From Gemmatimonadota bacterium (GTDB taxonomy: Bacteria; Gemmatimonadota; Gemmatimonadetes; Gemmatimonadales; Gemmatimonadaceae), in assembly GCA_003134685.1 (NCBI GenBank), contig PLCA01000005.1, positions 62,001-126,000 on the forward strand: a DNA stretch of 64,000 nucleotides. Direction: 5' to 3'. The notes under the pieces are model-generated. The model was given only the letters and a program-made list of their open reading frames with translations. It was not told the DNA's origin and made no database searches. This document shows, piece after piece, positions 9,323 to 19,395 of the stretch (position 1 is the stretch's first letter; each line of letters opens with the position of its first letter). A program made the position numbers and the translations under genes.

Positions 9323-10396
9323 ATGGAGCGGACCAAGGTGCAGCGGACCAAGGTGTCGGGCGTCGCGCAGCCAGGCCGGATACTCATCGTCGACGACTAC
9401 GAGGAGAACATTCGTCTGCTCGAACGAATCCTGGCGAAAGCAGGATACGAGCATGTCGCGTCGACGACCGTTTCAGCCGACGCCATGACCATTCACTCAC
9501 AGTTCAAGCCTGACCTCGTCCTGCTCGATCTTCATATGACCGGCAAGGACGGGTTCGACGTGCTGGAGGAAATGGTCGCCCACAAGGGCGGCCAGCATGT
9601 CCCGGTGATCATGATTACCGCGGATGACAACGCTGACGTGAAGCGCCGCGCTCTCGCTCTGGGAGCGAAGGATTTCATCGGCAAGCCCTTCGACGCGGGT
9701 GAGGTGTTGCTCAGGATCCGGAACCTCCTCGAAACTCGCTTCCTCTACCTGGCGCTTCGCGGCCGGAACACCGAGCTGGAACAGAAGGTGACGGAGCGCA
9801 CGCAGGAGCTCGAGCAATCACAGCTCGAGGTTCTGGAGAGACTCGCCGCCGCCGTCGAATTCCGGGACGATGACACCGGCAATCACACCAAGCGGGTAGC
9901 GCACATCTCGGGCATGCTCGGCGAAGCGATCGGCGCCGAGTCAACGACGGTGGAGCTGATAAGGCGCGCCGCTCCACTGCACGACATCGGCAAGGTCGGG
10001 ATCCCGGATAACATTTTGCTCAAGGCAGGTCCGCTTACCGGGGAAGAGTTCGAGATCATGAAGACTCACACCGTGATTGGGTCGAGAATGCTCTCGAAGG
10101 GCCGCTCGGAGCTTGTCCGCTTCTCGCAGCGAATCGCCCGCAGCCATCACGAATGGTGGGACGGGTCTGGTTATCCCGACCGCGTCTCGGGTCAGGCCAT
10201 TCCGCTCGAAGCCCGCATAGTCGCGGCGGCAGATTTTCTGGACGCGCTCACACACGATCGGCCCTATCGGCCGGCGTGGGGAATGGACGACACTCTGGCT
10301 GAGATCAAGCGCAGGGCCGGGAGTCACTTCGACCCGACGGTCGCGAGCGCCCTCCTCGGAATCAACTGGCGAGCAAGCTCGGTGCTGGTGGCGTAG
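9323..10396 (+). CDS. Receiver / HD-GYP response regulator (cyclic-di-GMP phosphodiesterase)
   Basis: An N-terminal receiver domain (D24/D25, phospho-acceptor D69, K121) is joined by a coiled-coil linker (about 140-175) to an HD-GYP domain. The metal-binding HD is H220-D221 in PLHDIGKVGIPD, followed by HH275-276 and the GYP motif at 283-285 (DGSGYP). All canonical residues are present, so c-di-GMP hydrolysis is predicted. It begins directly after the upstream PAS/HisKA/receiver gene and could be its partner. The first codons carry a 15-base tandem repeat encoding RTKVQ/RTKVS-like units, so the exact start could be any nearby codon. Confidence 0.93.
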   Translation: MERTKVQRTKVSGVAQPGRILIVDDYEENIRLLERILAKAGYEHVASTTVSADAMTIHSQFKPDLVLLDLHMTGKDGFDVLEEMVAHKGGQHVPVIMITADDNADVKRRALALGAKDFIGKPFDAGEVLLRIRNLLETRFLYLALRGRNTELEQKVTERTQELEQSQLEVLERLAAAVEFRDDDTGNHTKRVAHISGMLGEAIGAESTTVELIRRAAPLHDIGKVGIPDNILLKAGPLTGEEFEIMKTHTVIGSRMLSKGRSELVRFSQRIARSHHEWWDGSGYPDRVSGQAIPLEARIVAAADFLDALTHDRPYRPAWGMDDTLAEIKRRAGSHFDPTVASALLGINWRASSVLVA

Positions 10397-10453
10397 ACAT
10401 CACCGTCGTCAGCCACTCAGTGAAGGGTCGACGCTCACGCTGGCGGTGCCCCG

Positions 10454-10993
10454 CTAGAGATACCTCGTGCGGAGAATCTCGCGGTGGTGAAGCTCGTGCC
10501 CCGCGATTATGTAGGCGAGCGCCCTCACCGATACCTCAGCGTTGTTCGCTAGCCCGCGCCGGGTCCAAGCTTCCTCGTCCAGGTGCCTGAAGAAAAAGAT
10601 CGTGGACTGGCGCACTGTCTCCATCTCAGCAGCAAGCTCGGACAGCGCGTACGCGTCGAACGTGGCATTGCGAACGTAGTCGTCCTGCTCGAAGCCCGGG
10701 ATCGGCGTGGCATCGCCACGCGCAAACCTGAGGGCGCGTCCCGTGAAGATTCGCTCGCTGTCGATCATGTGTCCGACGACCTCGTTCACGCTCCATTTGT
10801 CGGGGGCGTACCGATAGGTCGCGACCGATGCCGGAAGAACGCGAAGAAGCGACTGCGTCTCGGTCAGCTGGGAGGCGAGCGTCGAGATCACATCGCCGTC
10901 CGGGACCAGCGCGATGTATCTCTCGTAGTAGGGAAGGAATTCCGACTTCGCCGGTTTTGTCTCGCTGGCTTTCACTGCGATTGCCGTACTCAC
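10454..10993 (-). CDS. DinB-like (YfiT/DinB superfamily) protein
   Basis: The GTG at 10993 is chosen because GAGGAGG lies five bases upstream. It gives 179 residues; the open frame continues to 11272 but the extra N-terminus is low-complexity translated intergenic DNA. The four-helix DinB fold is suggested by YAPDKWSVNEVVGHMIDSE, with a metal-type His in GHMIDSE, and by the C-terminal GHELHHREIL with further His ligands. Family members are metal-dependent, often thiol-linked enzymes or stress proteins of unknown substrate. It is transcribed divergently from the MFS gene. Confidence 0.85.
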   Translation of the reverse strand: MSTAIAVKASETKPAKSEFLPYYERYIALVPDGDVISTLASQLTETQSLLRVLPASVATYRYAPDKWSVNEVVGHMIDSERIFTGRALRFARGDATPIPGFEQDDYVRNATFDAYALSELAAEMETVRQSTIFFFRHLDEEAWTRRGLANNAEVSVRALAYIIAGHELHHREILRTRYL

Positions 10994-11071
10994 AATTGCC
11001 TCCTCGGGATACTGAATTTCCCGCCATGACAAATAGAACGTGCTGCCATGCCGGACGCCACATCTGATTGA

Positions 11072-11100
11072 TTGCCGAGGCGGTACCGGTTCAGTATCAT
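11072..11100 (+). promoter_or_regulatory. Candidate promoter for the MFS transporter gene
   Basis: TTGCCG (11072-11077) and TATCAT (11095-11100) are 17 bases apart, giving a start near 11107 and a short leader to the ATG at 11128. If right, it excludes the in-frame TTG at 11068 as the start codon. Confidence 0.4.
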
Positions 11101-11127
11101 CCGGCGTCCCGACCTCAAGCGCGAGGA

Positions 11128-12360
11128 ATGGCAGAGCAACACGATCCGTACATATCGCTACGCAACACCAGGTTTCTCTGGTACGTCGCCAGCCTGGTGG
11201 CGATGACGCTGGGAACCCAGATCCAGGCGACGGTCGTGGCGTGGCAGGTTTACGCTCTGACGAAGGATCCACTGTCGCTTGGACTGGTCGGCCTGGCCGA
11301 AGCGCTGCCCTTCATTGCCGCGGCTCTATACGCGGGTCACGTCGCCGACCGGCACGACCGAAAGCTGCTGTCGCTTATCGCCATCGCAGTCCAGCTCGGC
11401 TGCGGCGTCGCGCTTCTGCTTCTGACCGTCTACGGCCGAGCCCTCCTGGCGAGGACGATTATCCCGATCTACGCGGTCGTTTGCGTCAGCGGGCTCGCGA
11501 GAAGCTTTCTCCAGCCGGCCCGGACCGCGCTCGGAGCCGAGATCGTGCCGCGCGAGACCTACACGAATGCGATCACGTGGCGGTCGTCCCTCTGGCAATT
11601 CGCCGCCGTCGTCGGCCCCGCGGCGGGTGGAATGATTTACGGGTTCTCCGGCGCGCGGCTGGCTTACATCGTGGAGACAATCCTGTGCGCGATCGCGCTT
11701 TTTCTGTTCGTGCAGATTGCGTACACCCGCCTGCCGGCGGTCGCTACGGAATCGACCATTGGCGAGAATCTCACGGTCGGGATTCGCTTCCTGTTGACCC
11801 AGCCCGAGCTGCTTGGCGCGCAACTTCTCGACCTCTTTTCGGTGCTGTTCGGCGGAGCGCCAGCGCTACTTCCGATCTTCGCGTCGGAGATTCTCCTCGT
11901 TGGTCCACAGGGGCTCGGAATACTCCGCGCCGCGCCGGCGGCCGGAGCGGTGCTGATCTCGCTGCTACTCGTTCACCGTAAACTGCGAAGGGCCGGGCGG
12001 ACACTTTTCATCTGCGTTGCCGCTTTCGGCCTGTGCTGGATTCTGTTCGCCTTGTCGAGATGGTTCTGGGTCTCGCTGGCGCTTCTCTTTATCAGCGGAA
12101 TGGTCGACAACGTGAGCGTCGTGATCCGATCGACGCTGCTGACGATTCGCACTCCGCCACAAATGCTCGGGCGCGTGTCCGCGGTCAACCAGATCTTCAT
12201 CGGCTCGTCGAACGAGATAGGGTCATTCGAGTCGGGAGTCGCTGCGAAGCTGCTGGGAACCGTCCGCTCGGTGATCCTCGGCGGGCTCATGACCCTCGGG
12301 GTAGTCGGAGTGACCGCGTGGAAAATCCCACGGTTACGCAACCTCGACGAGCTGGATTGA
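11128..12360 (+). CDS. MFS transporter (MFS_3 / EntS-like)
   Basis: From ATG 11128 the product has 410 residues and about 12 hydrophobic segments. The loop after TM2 has the MFS motif A form GHVADRHDRK. The sequence ISLRNTRFLWYVASLVAMTLG and the overall layout resemble the enterobactin-exporter-like MFS group, which exports siderophores or drugs. The substrate cannot be told. A TTG at 11068 in frame would add 20 residues but lies upstream of the candidate promoter. The gene is divergent from the DinB-like gene. Confidence 0.85.
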   Translation: MAEQHDPYISLRNTRFLWYVASLVAMTLGTQIQATVVAWQVYALTKDPLSLGLVGLAEALPFIAAALYAGHVADRHDRKLLSLIAIAVQLGCGVALLLLTVYGRALLARTIIPIYAVVCVSGLARSFLQPARTALGAEIVPRETYTNAITWRSSLWQFAAVVGPAAGGMIYGFSGARLAYIVETILCAIALFLFVQIAYTRLPAVATESTIGENLTVGIRFLLTQPELLGAQLLDLFSVLFGGAPALLPIFASEILLVGPQGLGILRAAPAAGAVLISLLLVHRKLRRAGRTLFICVAAFGLCWILFALSRWFWVSLALLFISGMVDNVSVVIRSTLLTIRTPPQMLGRVSAVNQIFIGSSNEIGSFESGVAAKLLGTVRSVILGGLMTLGVVGVTAWKIPRLRNLDELD

Positions 12361-12483
12361 GCCTGCGGGCACGTAACGAAACTCCTTCTGTTCCGAAAAC
12401 GTACGCGATGCGAAATTAGGCCCGTGAGCAGCGCCGGTTTTGCGCGCTCTCCGAGGGGTGGCCGATCACCAGGATGGAGATGC

Positions 12484-14637
12484 ATGCAGCCCGCTACGTC
12501 CGCACCAGAATCCACGATACTTGCCCCGTCTTCCGCGGTTCCGGGCTGGACGGCGGAGTATGCTGTGCCCCTTGGCGGGCCAGGCCATCTCCTTCTCGCC
12601 ACGTTCGAGCAGGCGGCAATCGGCATCACGCATCTGACTCTCGATGAAGAGTGGATCTCAGTAAACCAGCGCTACTGCGAGATCACGGGCTACTCGCGCG
12701 AAGAAATCCTGGGGCTCAGGGTCGAGCACCTCACGCATCCGAAAGGTGTCCCAGCCAGCCTGGAGTTCATCCGGCGCATTCGATCGGGGGAGCTTCCAGA
12801 GTACAAGATGGAGAAGCGCTACATACGGAAGAATGGCGAAGTCATCTGGGTTCATCTCACGGTGTCGATCGTTCGTTCTGCCACGGGCGATCCCTTGTAC
12901 CTGGTCGGCTTCATCGAGGACATTACGCAGCGACGCGACGCTGAGAGCGCGGCGAGCAGGTCCCTTTCCCTTCTTCGGGCGACGCTCGAATCGACCGCCG
13001 ACGGCATTCTGGTGGTCGATCTCAACGGGAAGATCCTGAGCTTCAACCAGAAAATGGCCGACATGTGGGAGATTCCGGCCGAAGTTTTCGCCTGTGGCGA
13101 CGATCAGAAAGCGATCGATGCCGCACTCGACAAGCTTGTCTACCCCGAAGACTTCATGGCCAAGGTGCGCGAGCTGTACCGCGATCCCGATCAGGCCAGC
13201 TACGACGTGCTCGAGCTAAAAGATGGACGCACCTTCGAGCGGTACTCGCAGCCGCAGCGCATTGACGACGTGCCGGTGGGGCGCGTCTGGAGCTTTCGCG
13301 ACATCACGGCGCGCCTCCGCGCCGATGAGCGGGAGCGCGCGCTCGCACAGGAGCAGGCGGCGCGCGCGGAGGCCGAGAACTCGCAGAAGCGTGCGTCGTT
13401 GCTGGCGGAAGCAAGCCGCGTGCTCAGCGCTTCATTCGACTATCAGACTACGCTCGCCGCTCTCGTGCGCCTTGCAGTCCCCGCGCTCGCGGACTATTGC
13501 GCGCTCGACATCGTCGAAGCCGAGGACAGCTTCGAGCGGATAGGAGAGGCGCACGTCGATCCGACGAAATCGAAGCTGCTGGGGGAAGTCGCGAAATTTC
13601 CGAAGAGCGCGCTGACTGCCCGGCATCCCCTGATGCGCGTCATGGCCACGGGTGCACCGGTGCTCGAGGCCGATATAACGCCTGCGTTCATCCGCGCGTC
13701 GTTTGCCGAGGCGGAGCAACGGCGCGTCGTCGAGGCGTTAGCGCCGCGGTCGCTCATCTGCGTTCCACTGGTTACTTCGGGCAAGCCGCTCGGCGCCCTA
13801 ACACTGGTTACCTCGGGGTCGGGACGGCGCTACGAGATTGCCGATCTGTCCCTGGCCGCCGACCTGGCGAGGCGGGCGGCCATCGTCGTCGAGCACGCGC
13901 GCCTCTTCCATGAGGCGGAGCAGGCAACGAGAGCGCGCGACGACGTGCTGGCCGTCGTGGCTCACGATCTCAGAAACCCGCTCAACACGGTGACGATGGC
14001 GGTCGGCATGATGCTCGAAACCATGCCCGTGGAGCGGGTGCAGGAGCGGCGACAGGTGGAGATCGTGCGCCGCGCGGCCGACCGCATGAATCGAATGATT
14101 CAGGACCTGCTGGACGTGAAGCGGATGGAGTCGGGGCGGTTGACGACTGATTTAAAGCCCGAGGACCCCGGGATTCTCATCAACGACACGATCGACATGC
14201 TTCGTCCGCTGGCGGCGGGTAGCACGATCAGGCTCGAGACCGACATCGAACAGAACCTGCCGCTCGTGCTCGCCGACGCGGCGAGGGTTCAGCAGGTGCT
14301 GTCCAATCTCGTCGGAAACGCCGTCAAGTTTACTCCGAGGGACGGGCGGATCACGGTGTGCGCGGAGCGCCTCGACACAGAGGTGCGATTCGCCGTCATC
14401 GACACGGGCCCAGGCATCCCGGCGGAACAACTGCCTCACATTTTCGGGCGCTTCTGGCAGGCGAAGACATCAGATCGTCGCGGGATCGGACTCGGCCTCG
14501 CAATCGCGAAGGGAATTGTCGAAGGGCACAACGGCCGGATCTGGGTTGAGAGCCACGTCGGACTCGGCAGCACATTCTATTTCACATTGCCGACGGCGAC
14601 GGAGAACGCGTTCAGGTTGTCTTCTGGAAGTTCGTAA
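12484..14637 (+). CDS. PAS-PAS-GAF sensor histidine kinase
   Basis: Starting at ATG 12484 (717 residues; a GTG at 12424 is an alternative) the protein has PAS 1 (about 30-145, ending GFIEDITQRRD), PAS 2 (about 155-285), a GAF domain (about 310-475) and a HisKA domain with the phospho-acceptor H494 in VVAHDLRNPLN. A complete ATPase domain follows (N box NLVGNAVKFTP, G1 DTGPGIP, F box FGRFW, G2 GIGLGLAIAK). No membrane segment is seen, so it is a cytosolic sensor. No response regulator gene is adjacent. Its 3' end overlaps the convergent lipoprotein gene by 26 bases. Confidence 0.93.
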   Translation: MQPATSAPESTILAPSSAVPGWTAEYAVPLGGPGHLLLATFEQAAIGITHLTLDEEWISVNQRYCEITGYSREEILGLRVEHLTHPKGVPASLEFIRRIRSGELPEYKMEKRYIRKNGEVIWVHLTVSIVRSATGDPLYLVGFIEDITQRRDAESAASRSLSLLRATLESTADGILVVDLNGKILSFNQKMADMWEIPAEVFACGDDQKAIDAALDKLVYPEDFMAKVRELYRDPDQASYDVLELKDGRTFERYSQPQRIDDVPVGRVWSFRDITARLRADERERALAQEQAARAEAENSQKRASLLAEASRVLSASFDYQTTLAALVRLAVPALADYCALDIVEAEDSFERIGEAHVDPTKSKLLGEVAKFPKSALTARHPLMRVMATGAPVLEADITPAFIRASFAEAEQRRVVEALAPRSLICVPLVTSGKPLGALTLVTSGSGRRYEIADLSLAADLARRAAIVVEHARLFHEAEQATRARDDVLAVVAHDLRNPLNTVTMAVGMMLETMPVERVQERRQVEIVRRAADRMNRMIQDLLDVKRMESGRLTTDLKPEDPGILINDTIDMLRPLAAGSTIRLETDIEQNLPLVLADAARVQQVLSNLVGNAVKFTPRDGRITVCAERLDTEVRFAVIDTGPGIPAEQLPHIFGRFWQAKTSDRRGIGLGLAIAKGIVEGHNGRIWVESHVGLGSTFYFTLPTATENAFRLSSGSS

Positions 14638-15052
14638 CGCTCTCGGATGTGCCCATATCGGGAATGTTCGAACCTAGCGAAATCACGTTCGGATAGCCGA
14701 GTGTAACGTCGTACTCCGCGGATACGCTTCCGTTGCGGTCAGGTATGGCTCGCACGATTTCCGCGAACAGGGAATCCACTGTCGGAACTCCCGCATTCGA
14801 GTAGACAGCGCCAGTAGCGCGGTCAGTTACGCGATTGACGTTGCCGCCCAACACCTCGATGTGAACCGGATGCGTGAAAATATTTGCGCTCCGGTCGTAG
14901 TCGAAGGAATAGTCATGAATCGCCTGCGCGCTCCACTTTTGGCGGTTCTCCAGGAGCTGTAGCAGCGCTGCCTGGTTAGGATTCTGCCCGGTCGCGCGAC
15001 ACCCCAACAAGACTACCGAAACAATTACTGCTCCGACGAGGCCAGTCTTCAT
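14612..15052 (-). CDS. Predicted lipoprotein (DUF6174-like)
   Basis: ATG 15052, with AGGGAG upstream, gives 146 residues with a lipoprotein signal (MKTGLVGAVIVSVVLLGC, cysteine at residue 18). The mature domain has the pattern W-x-A-x(3)-D-Y-x-F-D-Y, then VHIEVLGGNVNRVTDRATG and DSLFAEIVRAI, which matches small secreted DUF6174-type domains. Function is unknown. It ends inside the histidine kinase gene on the other strand. The DUF899 gene on the same strand lies 40 bases upstream and may be co-transcribed. Confidence 0.75.
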   Translation of the reverse strand: MKTGLVGAVIVSVVLLGCRATGQNPNQAALLQLLENRQKWSAQAIHDYSFDYDRSANIFTHPVHIEVLGGNVNRVTDRATGAVYSNAGVPTVDSLFAEIVRAIPDRNGSVSAEYDVTLGYPNVISLGSNIPDMGTSESVTNFQKTT

Positions 15053-15092
15053 CTTGCTGCTCCCTGCGGCGCAAAGTCGCGAAAAAATGATT

Positions 15093-15791
15093 CTAGTACG
15101 ACAGCTTCGGACCCCATTTCTCACCTCGCCCCTCCGGGATTACGTCGAAGAGATTCCAGAGCGGCCAGATCATGTCGACGTGCCGCATGTCCTGCCCTGG
15201 ATCCGATGGGGCGAACATCAGCTCCGTGTTGTAGAAGTGTGAAATCCTGCTGTTCTTCCGGACGAACACGTTCAACGCCGGCATCTGCTCGCCTTTTGCG
15301 TTCTCGCCCTGGTAGTCGTGGTTGTACGTCGATCCCGCGGACGACAGGAATCGCAAATTGCGCCAGCCCCGCTCTTTCGCCCACTCGCGTATGCGCTCGA
15401 TCGGCGATTTCGCGACGATCGCGAGATTTACCCGCTGCATGACGTGGGGCGCCTCGCCATCCAGACTGTCGATTATGGAGGTGCAGGATGGACAGGCGGT
15501 TGGCATCTCGGGCCCGTACATGAAGCTGTAGAGGATCAGGGAATCCTTGCCCTCGACGAACAGCTCGGACATCCGCACCTTCCGCTTCTTTCCCTTTGGG
15601 CCTTCGCCCAGAATCTCTTCGAAGGTGTAGTCCCGCGGTACCTCGCCACCGAGAGGAAGCCGTCGTCGCTGGGCGGCGACGGATTCGATCGTTCGCCTCA
15701 TCTCGATTTCGGCGTCGAGCAGCTTGTCGCGGGCTGCGCGATAGGACTCTGATTCGCCCGGAAAACGGACTTGGTGCTTCGAGCTGGCCAT
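15093..15791 (-). CDS. DUF899 family (thioredoxin-fold) protein
   Basis: The 232-residue protein starts at ATG 15791 behind an AGGGAG ribosome site. It has the DUF899 layout: an N-terminal helical arm, then a thioredoxin-like core with the CPSC motif in TACPSCTSIIDSLDG and the C-terminal block LWNLFDVIPEGRGEKW. Family members are predicted redox-type proteins with no settled function. A membrane segment or signal peptide is not seen. Confidence 0.88.
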   Translation of the reverse strand: MASSKHQVRFPGESESYRAARDKLLDAEIEMRRTIESVAAQRRRLPLGGEVPRDYTFEEILGEGPKGKKRKVRMSELFVEGKDSLILYSFMYGPEMPTACPSCTSIIDSLDGEAPHVMQRVNLAIVAKSPIERIREWAKERGWRNLRFLSSAGSTYNHDYQGENAKGEQMPALNVFVRKNSRISHFYNTELMFAPSDPGQDMRHVDMIWPLWNLFDVIPEGRGEKWGPKLSY

Positions 15792-16075
15792 CTATTCTCC
15801 CTGGGTTCGAGCGCGTCCTCTGCGCGGAAAATGACGTCGGGAACGGGCGCTCGCTACTGGAACGATGACGGGCGTGCCGCTCCAGGCCGGGATCGACCTC
15901 GAGCCGCGGGTGGCCTTACGAGCGGTCGAGCGGCCCGGGGCGCAAGAAAAGGTTGCCACCCCGCCCTCGTCTCGTCCATATCGGACGCCCCGCCTCTCCG
16001 TCTCGCGGCATGAGGCGTGAGCATTGAGCGCGAGTTCGAGGAGGAAAGCTGGGCCAGTCTGTCTCTCATGAATAC
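15792..16075. other. Intergenic region between divergent DUF899 and topoisomerase IB genes
   Basis: It must hold both divergent promoters, but I see only weak candidates (a TTGCCA near 15952 on the plus strand with a poor -10). GAGGAGG at 16038-16044 is a perfect ribosome site lying 31 bases before the ATG of the topoisomerase gene. Confidence 0.4.
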
Positions 16076-17224
16076 ATGGGGTCCGCCGCTGCGGCGGGTC
16101 TCAGGTACGTCACCGATGCGATGCCGGGAATTCGCCGCCAGCGCCACGGCCGCGGCTTCACGTACGTCGGCCCCGACGGCGTGGTGATCCGGTCGCGTGA
16201 ATCTCTGCATCGACTCAAGTCGCTGGTGATTCCCCCGGCGTGGACCGACGTGTGGATTTGCCCGCATGAAGACGGACACCTTCAGGTGACCGCCCGCGAT
16301 GGCCGCGGCCGCAAGCAGTATCGCTACCACCCACATTTTCGCAAGCACCGCGATGGTACCAAGTTCGAGCGGATGTTCGAGCTGAGCGATGTGCTGTGGA
16401 AGATCCGCGAGCGCGTCGAAACCGACATCGCGAAGGAAGGACTCGACCGCGACAAGATCATGGCGACTGTCGTGTGGTTGCTCGAAACCACGCTGATCCG
16501 AATCGGATCGGACGAGTACAGGAAATCCAACAAGTCCTTCGGGCTTACCACGCTCCGGCGCCGGCACGTCGCCGTCGTCGGATCGGAGCTTCGCTTCGAG
16601 TTTCGCGGCAAGAGCGGGATCCAGCACGCCGTTTCGGTCACGGACAAGCGGATCGCGCGCATCGTGCAGCGCTGTCAGGCGATCCGCGGGGAGGAGCTGT
16701 TCAAGTACCTGGACGACGAAGGCAAGCGGCAGGAAGTCGACGCCGAAGATGTGAACAAATACCTGCAGGATGTCACCGGACGCGAGATCACCGCGAAGGA
16801 TTTCCGCACCTGGGCCGGGACAATGCTCGTGGCTGAGGCGCTGCGTGCGATGGGACCGGCAAAGACCAAGCGCGAAGCGGAGAAGAACATCGTGTCGGCG
16901 GTCGATGTGACTGCCAAGAGGCTCGGCAACACGCGCAGCGTCTGCCGCAAGTACTACATCCACCCGGTGCTCATCGAGGCATATCTGGAGGGGTCGGTTC
17001 TACGCCCGCTGCCGGAGCGCCACTGGAACAAGCGGAAGACGGTAGGCCCCACCCTTCGTCAGCACGAGATGGATGTCCTGGCGTTCATCAAGGCGAGACT
17101 CAAGCCGAAGACCCGCGGCGCCGCTGAAAAGCGTGCAAGAAAGCCGGAAGAAGCACCACCCACGGCAGCCACCGCCGCTGAGACAGCTCCAAGAACGAGC
17201 GAGCTCGAGCCGGCAGGCTCCTAG
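16076..17224 (+). CDS. DNA topoisomerase IB (poxvirus-like)
   Basis: The 382-residue enzyme relaxes supercoils through a 3'-phosphotyrosine. The N-terminal domain (RHGRGFTYVGPDG, IPPAWTDVWICP) and the catalytic domain are both present. The catalytic tyrosine is Y294 in CRKYYIHP, and the conserved RIGSDEY and DFRTWAGT blocks carry the arginines. The C-terminus is a low-complexity basic tail. ATG 16076 has no close ribosome site, while an in-frame CTG at 16049 follows GAGGAGG by four bases, so the true start may be CTG and nine codons earlier. The stop overlaps that of the convergent HNH gene. Confidence 0.93.
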   Translation: MGSAAAAGLRYVTDAMPGIRRQRHGRGFTYVGPDGVVIRSRESLHRLKSLVIPPAWTDVWICPHEDGHLQVTARDGRGRKQYRYHPHFRKHRDGTKFERMFELSDVLWKIRERVETDIAKEGLDRDKIMATVVWLLETTLIRIGSDEYRKSNKSFGLTTLRRRHVAVVGSELRFEFRGKSGIQHAVSVTDKRIARIVQRCQAIRGEELFKYLDDEGKRQEVDAEDVNKYLQDVTGREITAKDFRTWAGTMLVAEALRAMGPAKTKREAEKNIVSAVDVTAKRLGNTRSVCRKYYIHPVLIEAYLEGSVLRPLPERHWNKRKTVGPTLRQHEMDVLAFIKARLKPKTRGAAEKRARKPEEAPPTAATAAETAPRTSELEPAGS

Positions 17225-17670
17225 TCTAGGTAGGGGTAGTCCGGGTCCGCGAGCCGCTCCGCGCGCGCCGACGCTTCCGGTCCCGCAATCTCTCTCGCAA
17301 GGTCGAGCAGCATCGGGCTCAGGTGTCCTCCGTAGCGCACCAGGCTCGCCGCGCGCGCCCGTCGCGCCAGCAGAAATGCGAGAAATGGCTGGTCGGCCTT
17401 GAGCGCGTTGCACGCCGGGCAGGCGAGGACGAGGTTGTCGCGTCGATCGTATGCCGTCTTGCCCTTTCGCGGCGTCACGTGATCCATCGTGATCGTCTTC
17501 GAGCTGACGCGACGCTCGCAGTAGGCGCACACAGGCCCGTGCCGATCGAGCAGCCACTGGCGCGTCTCCATGTACGCGTTGCGGCTGGTCGGCAGAGATG
17601 TGTGCTGTTGCGCGGGGCGGCGCACCCCGCGTTTACGCGGCTTGCGTGACCTTCTTCGTGGTGGAGTCAA
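17221..17670 (-). CDS. HNH endonuclease
   Basis: The 149-residue protein has a basic N-terminus (residues 1-30), then an HNH domain: CAYC (zinc pair), TMDHVTP (catalytic-type DH), RDNLVLACPAC (Asn and second zinc pair). A helical C-terminal part follows. Such proteins are often restriction or mobile-element nucleases, but free-standing ones are common in this kind of genome. TTG 17670 is the first start after an in-frame TGA, so the N-terminus is uncertain. A 21-codon frame from ATG 17698 in another frame overlaps it. The stop codons of this gene and the topoisomerase overlap at 17221-17224. Confidence 0.82.
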   Translation of the reverse strand: MTPPRRRSRKPRKRGVRRPAQQHTSLPTSRNAYMETRQWLLDRHGPVCAYCERRVSSKTITMDHVTPRKGKTAYDRRDNLVLACPACNALKADQPFLAFLLARRARAASLVRYGGHLSPMLLDLAREIAGPEASARAERLADPDYPYLD

Positions 17671-17805
17671 ATCGGACAGGTTGTTTTTTTGATGCCATCA
17701 GTACAACCCGAACGATAGCAATTACTCCTCCCTCACGGCCAGCCCTGCGCTTTGGCGCTCGCGACGCTAGATGCCCACTCCCCGTATCGTTAGCTTACCG
17801 CTCCA

Positions 17806-19356
<1,551 letters not shown>

Positions 19357-19395
19357 TGGGTCGAGAGCGGACGCTCTGACGTCGGACCAGTCCTG

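Noticed and set aside
10994..11272. N-terminal extension of the DinB-like gene
   Set aside because: The GTG at 10993 has a perfect GAGGAGG site; the extra 93 residues are intergenic translation overlapping the divergent gene's promoter.
15854..16963. 369-aa minus-strand frame opposite topoisomerase IB
   Set aside because: Antisense of a gene with intact catalytic motifs; no ribosome site or recognisable domain.
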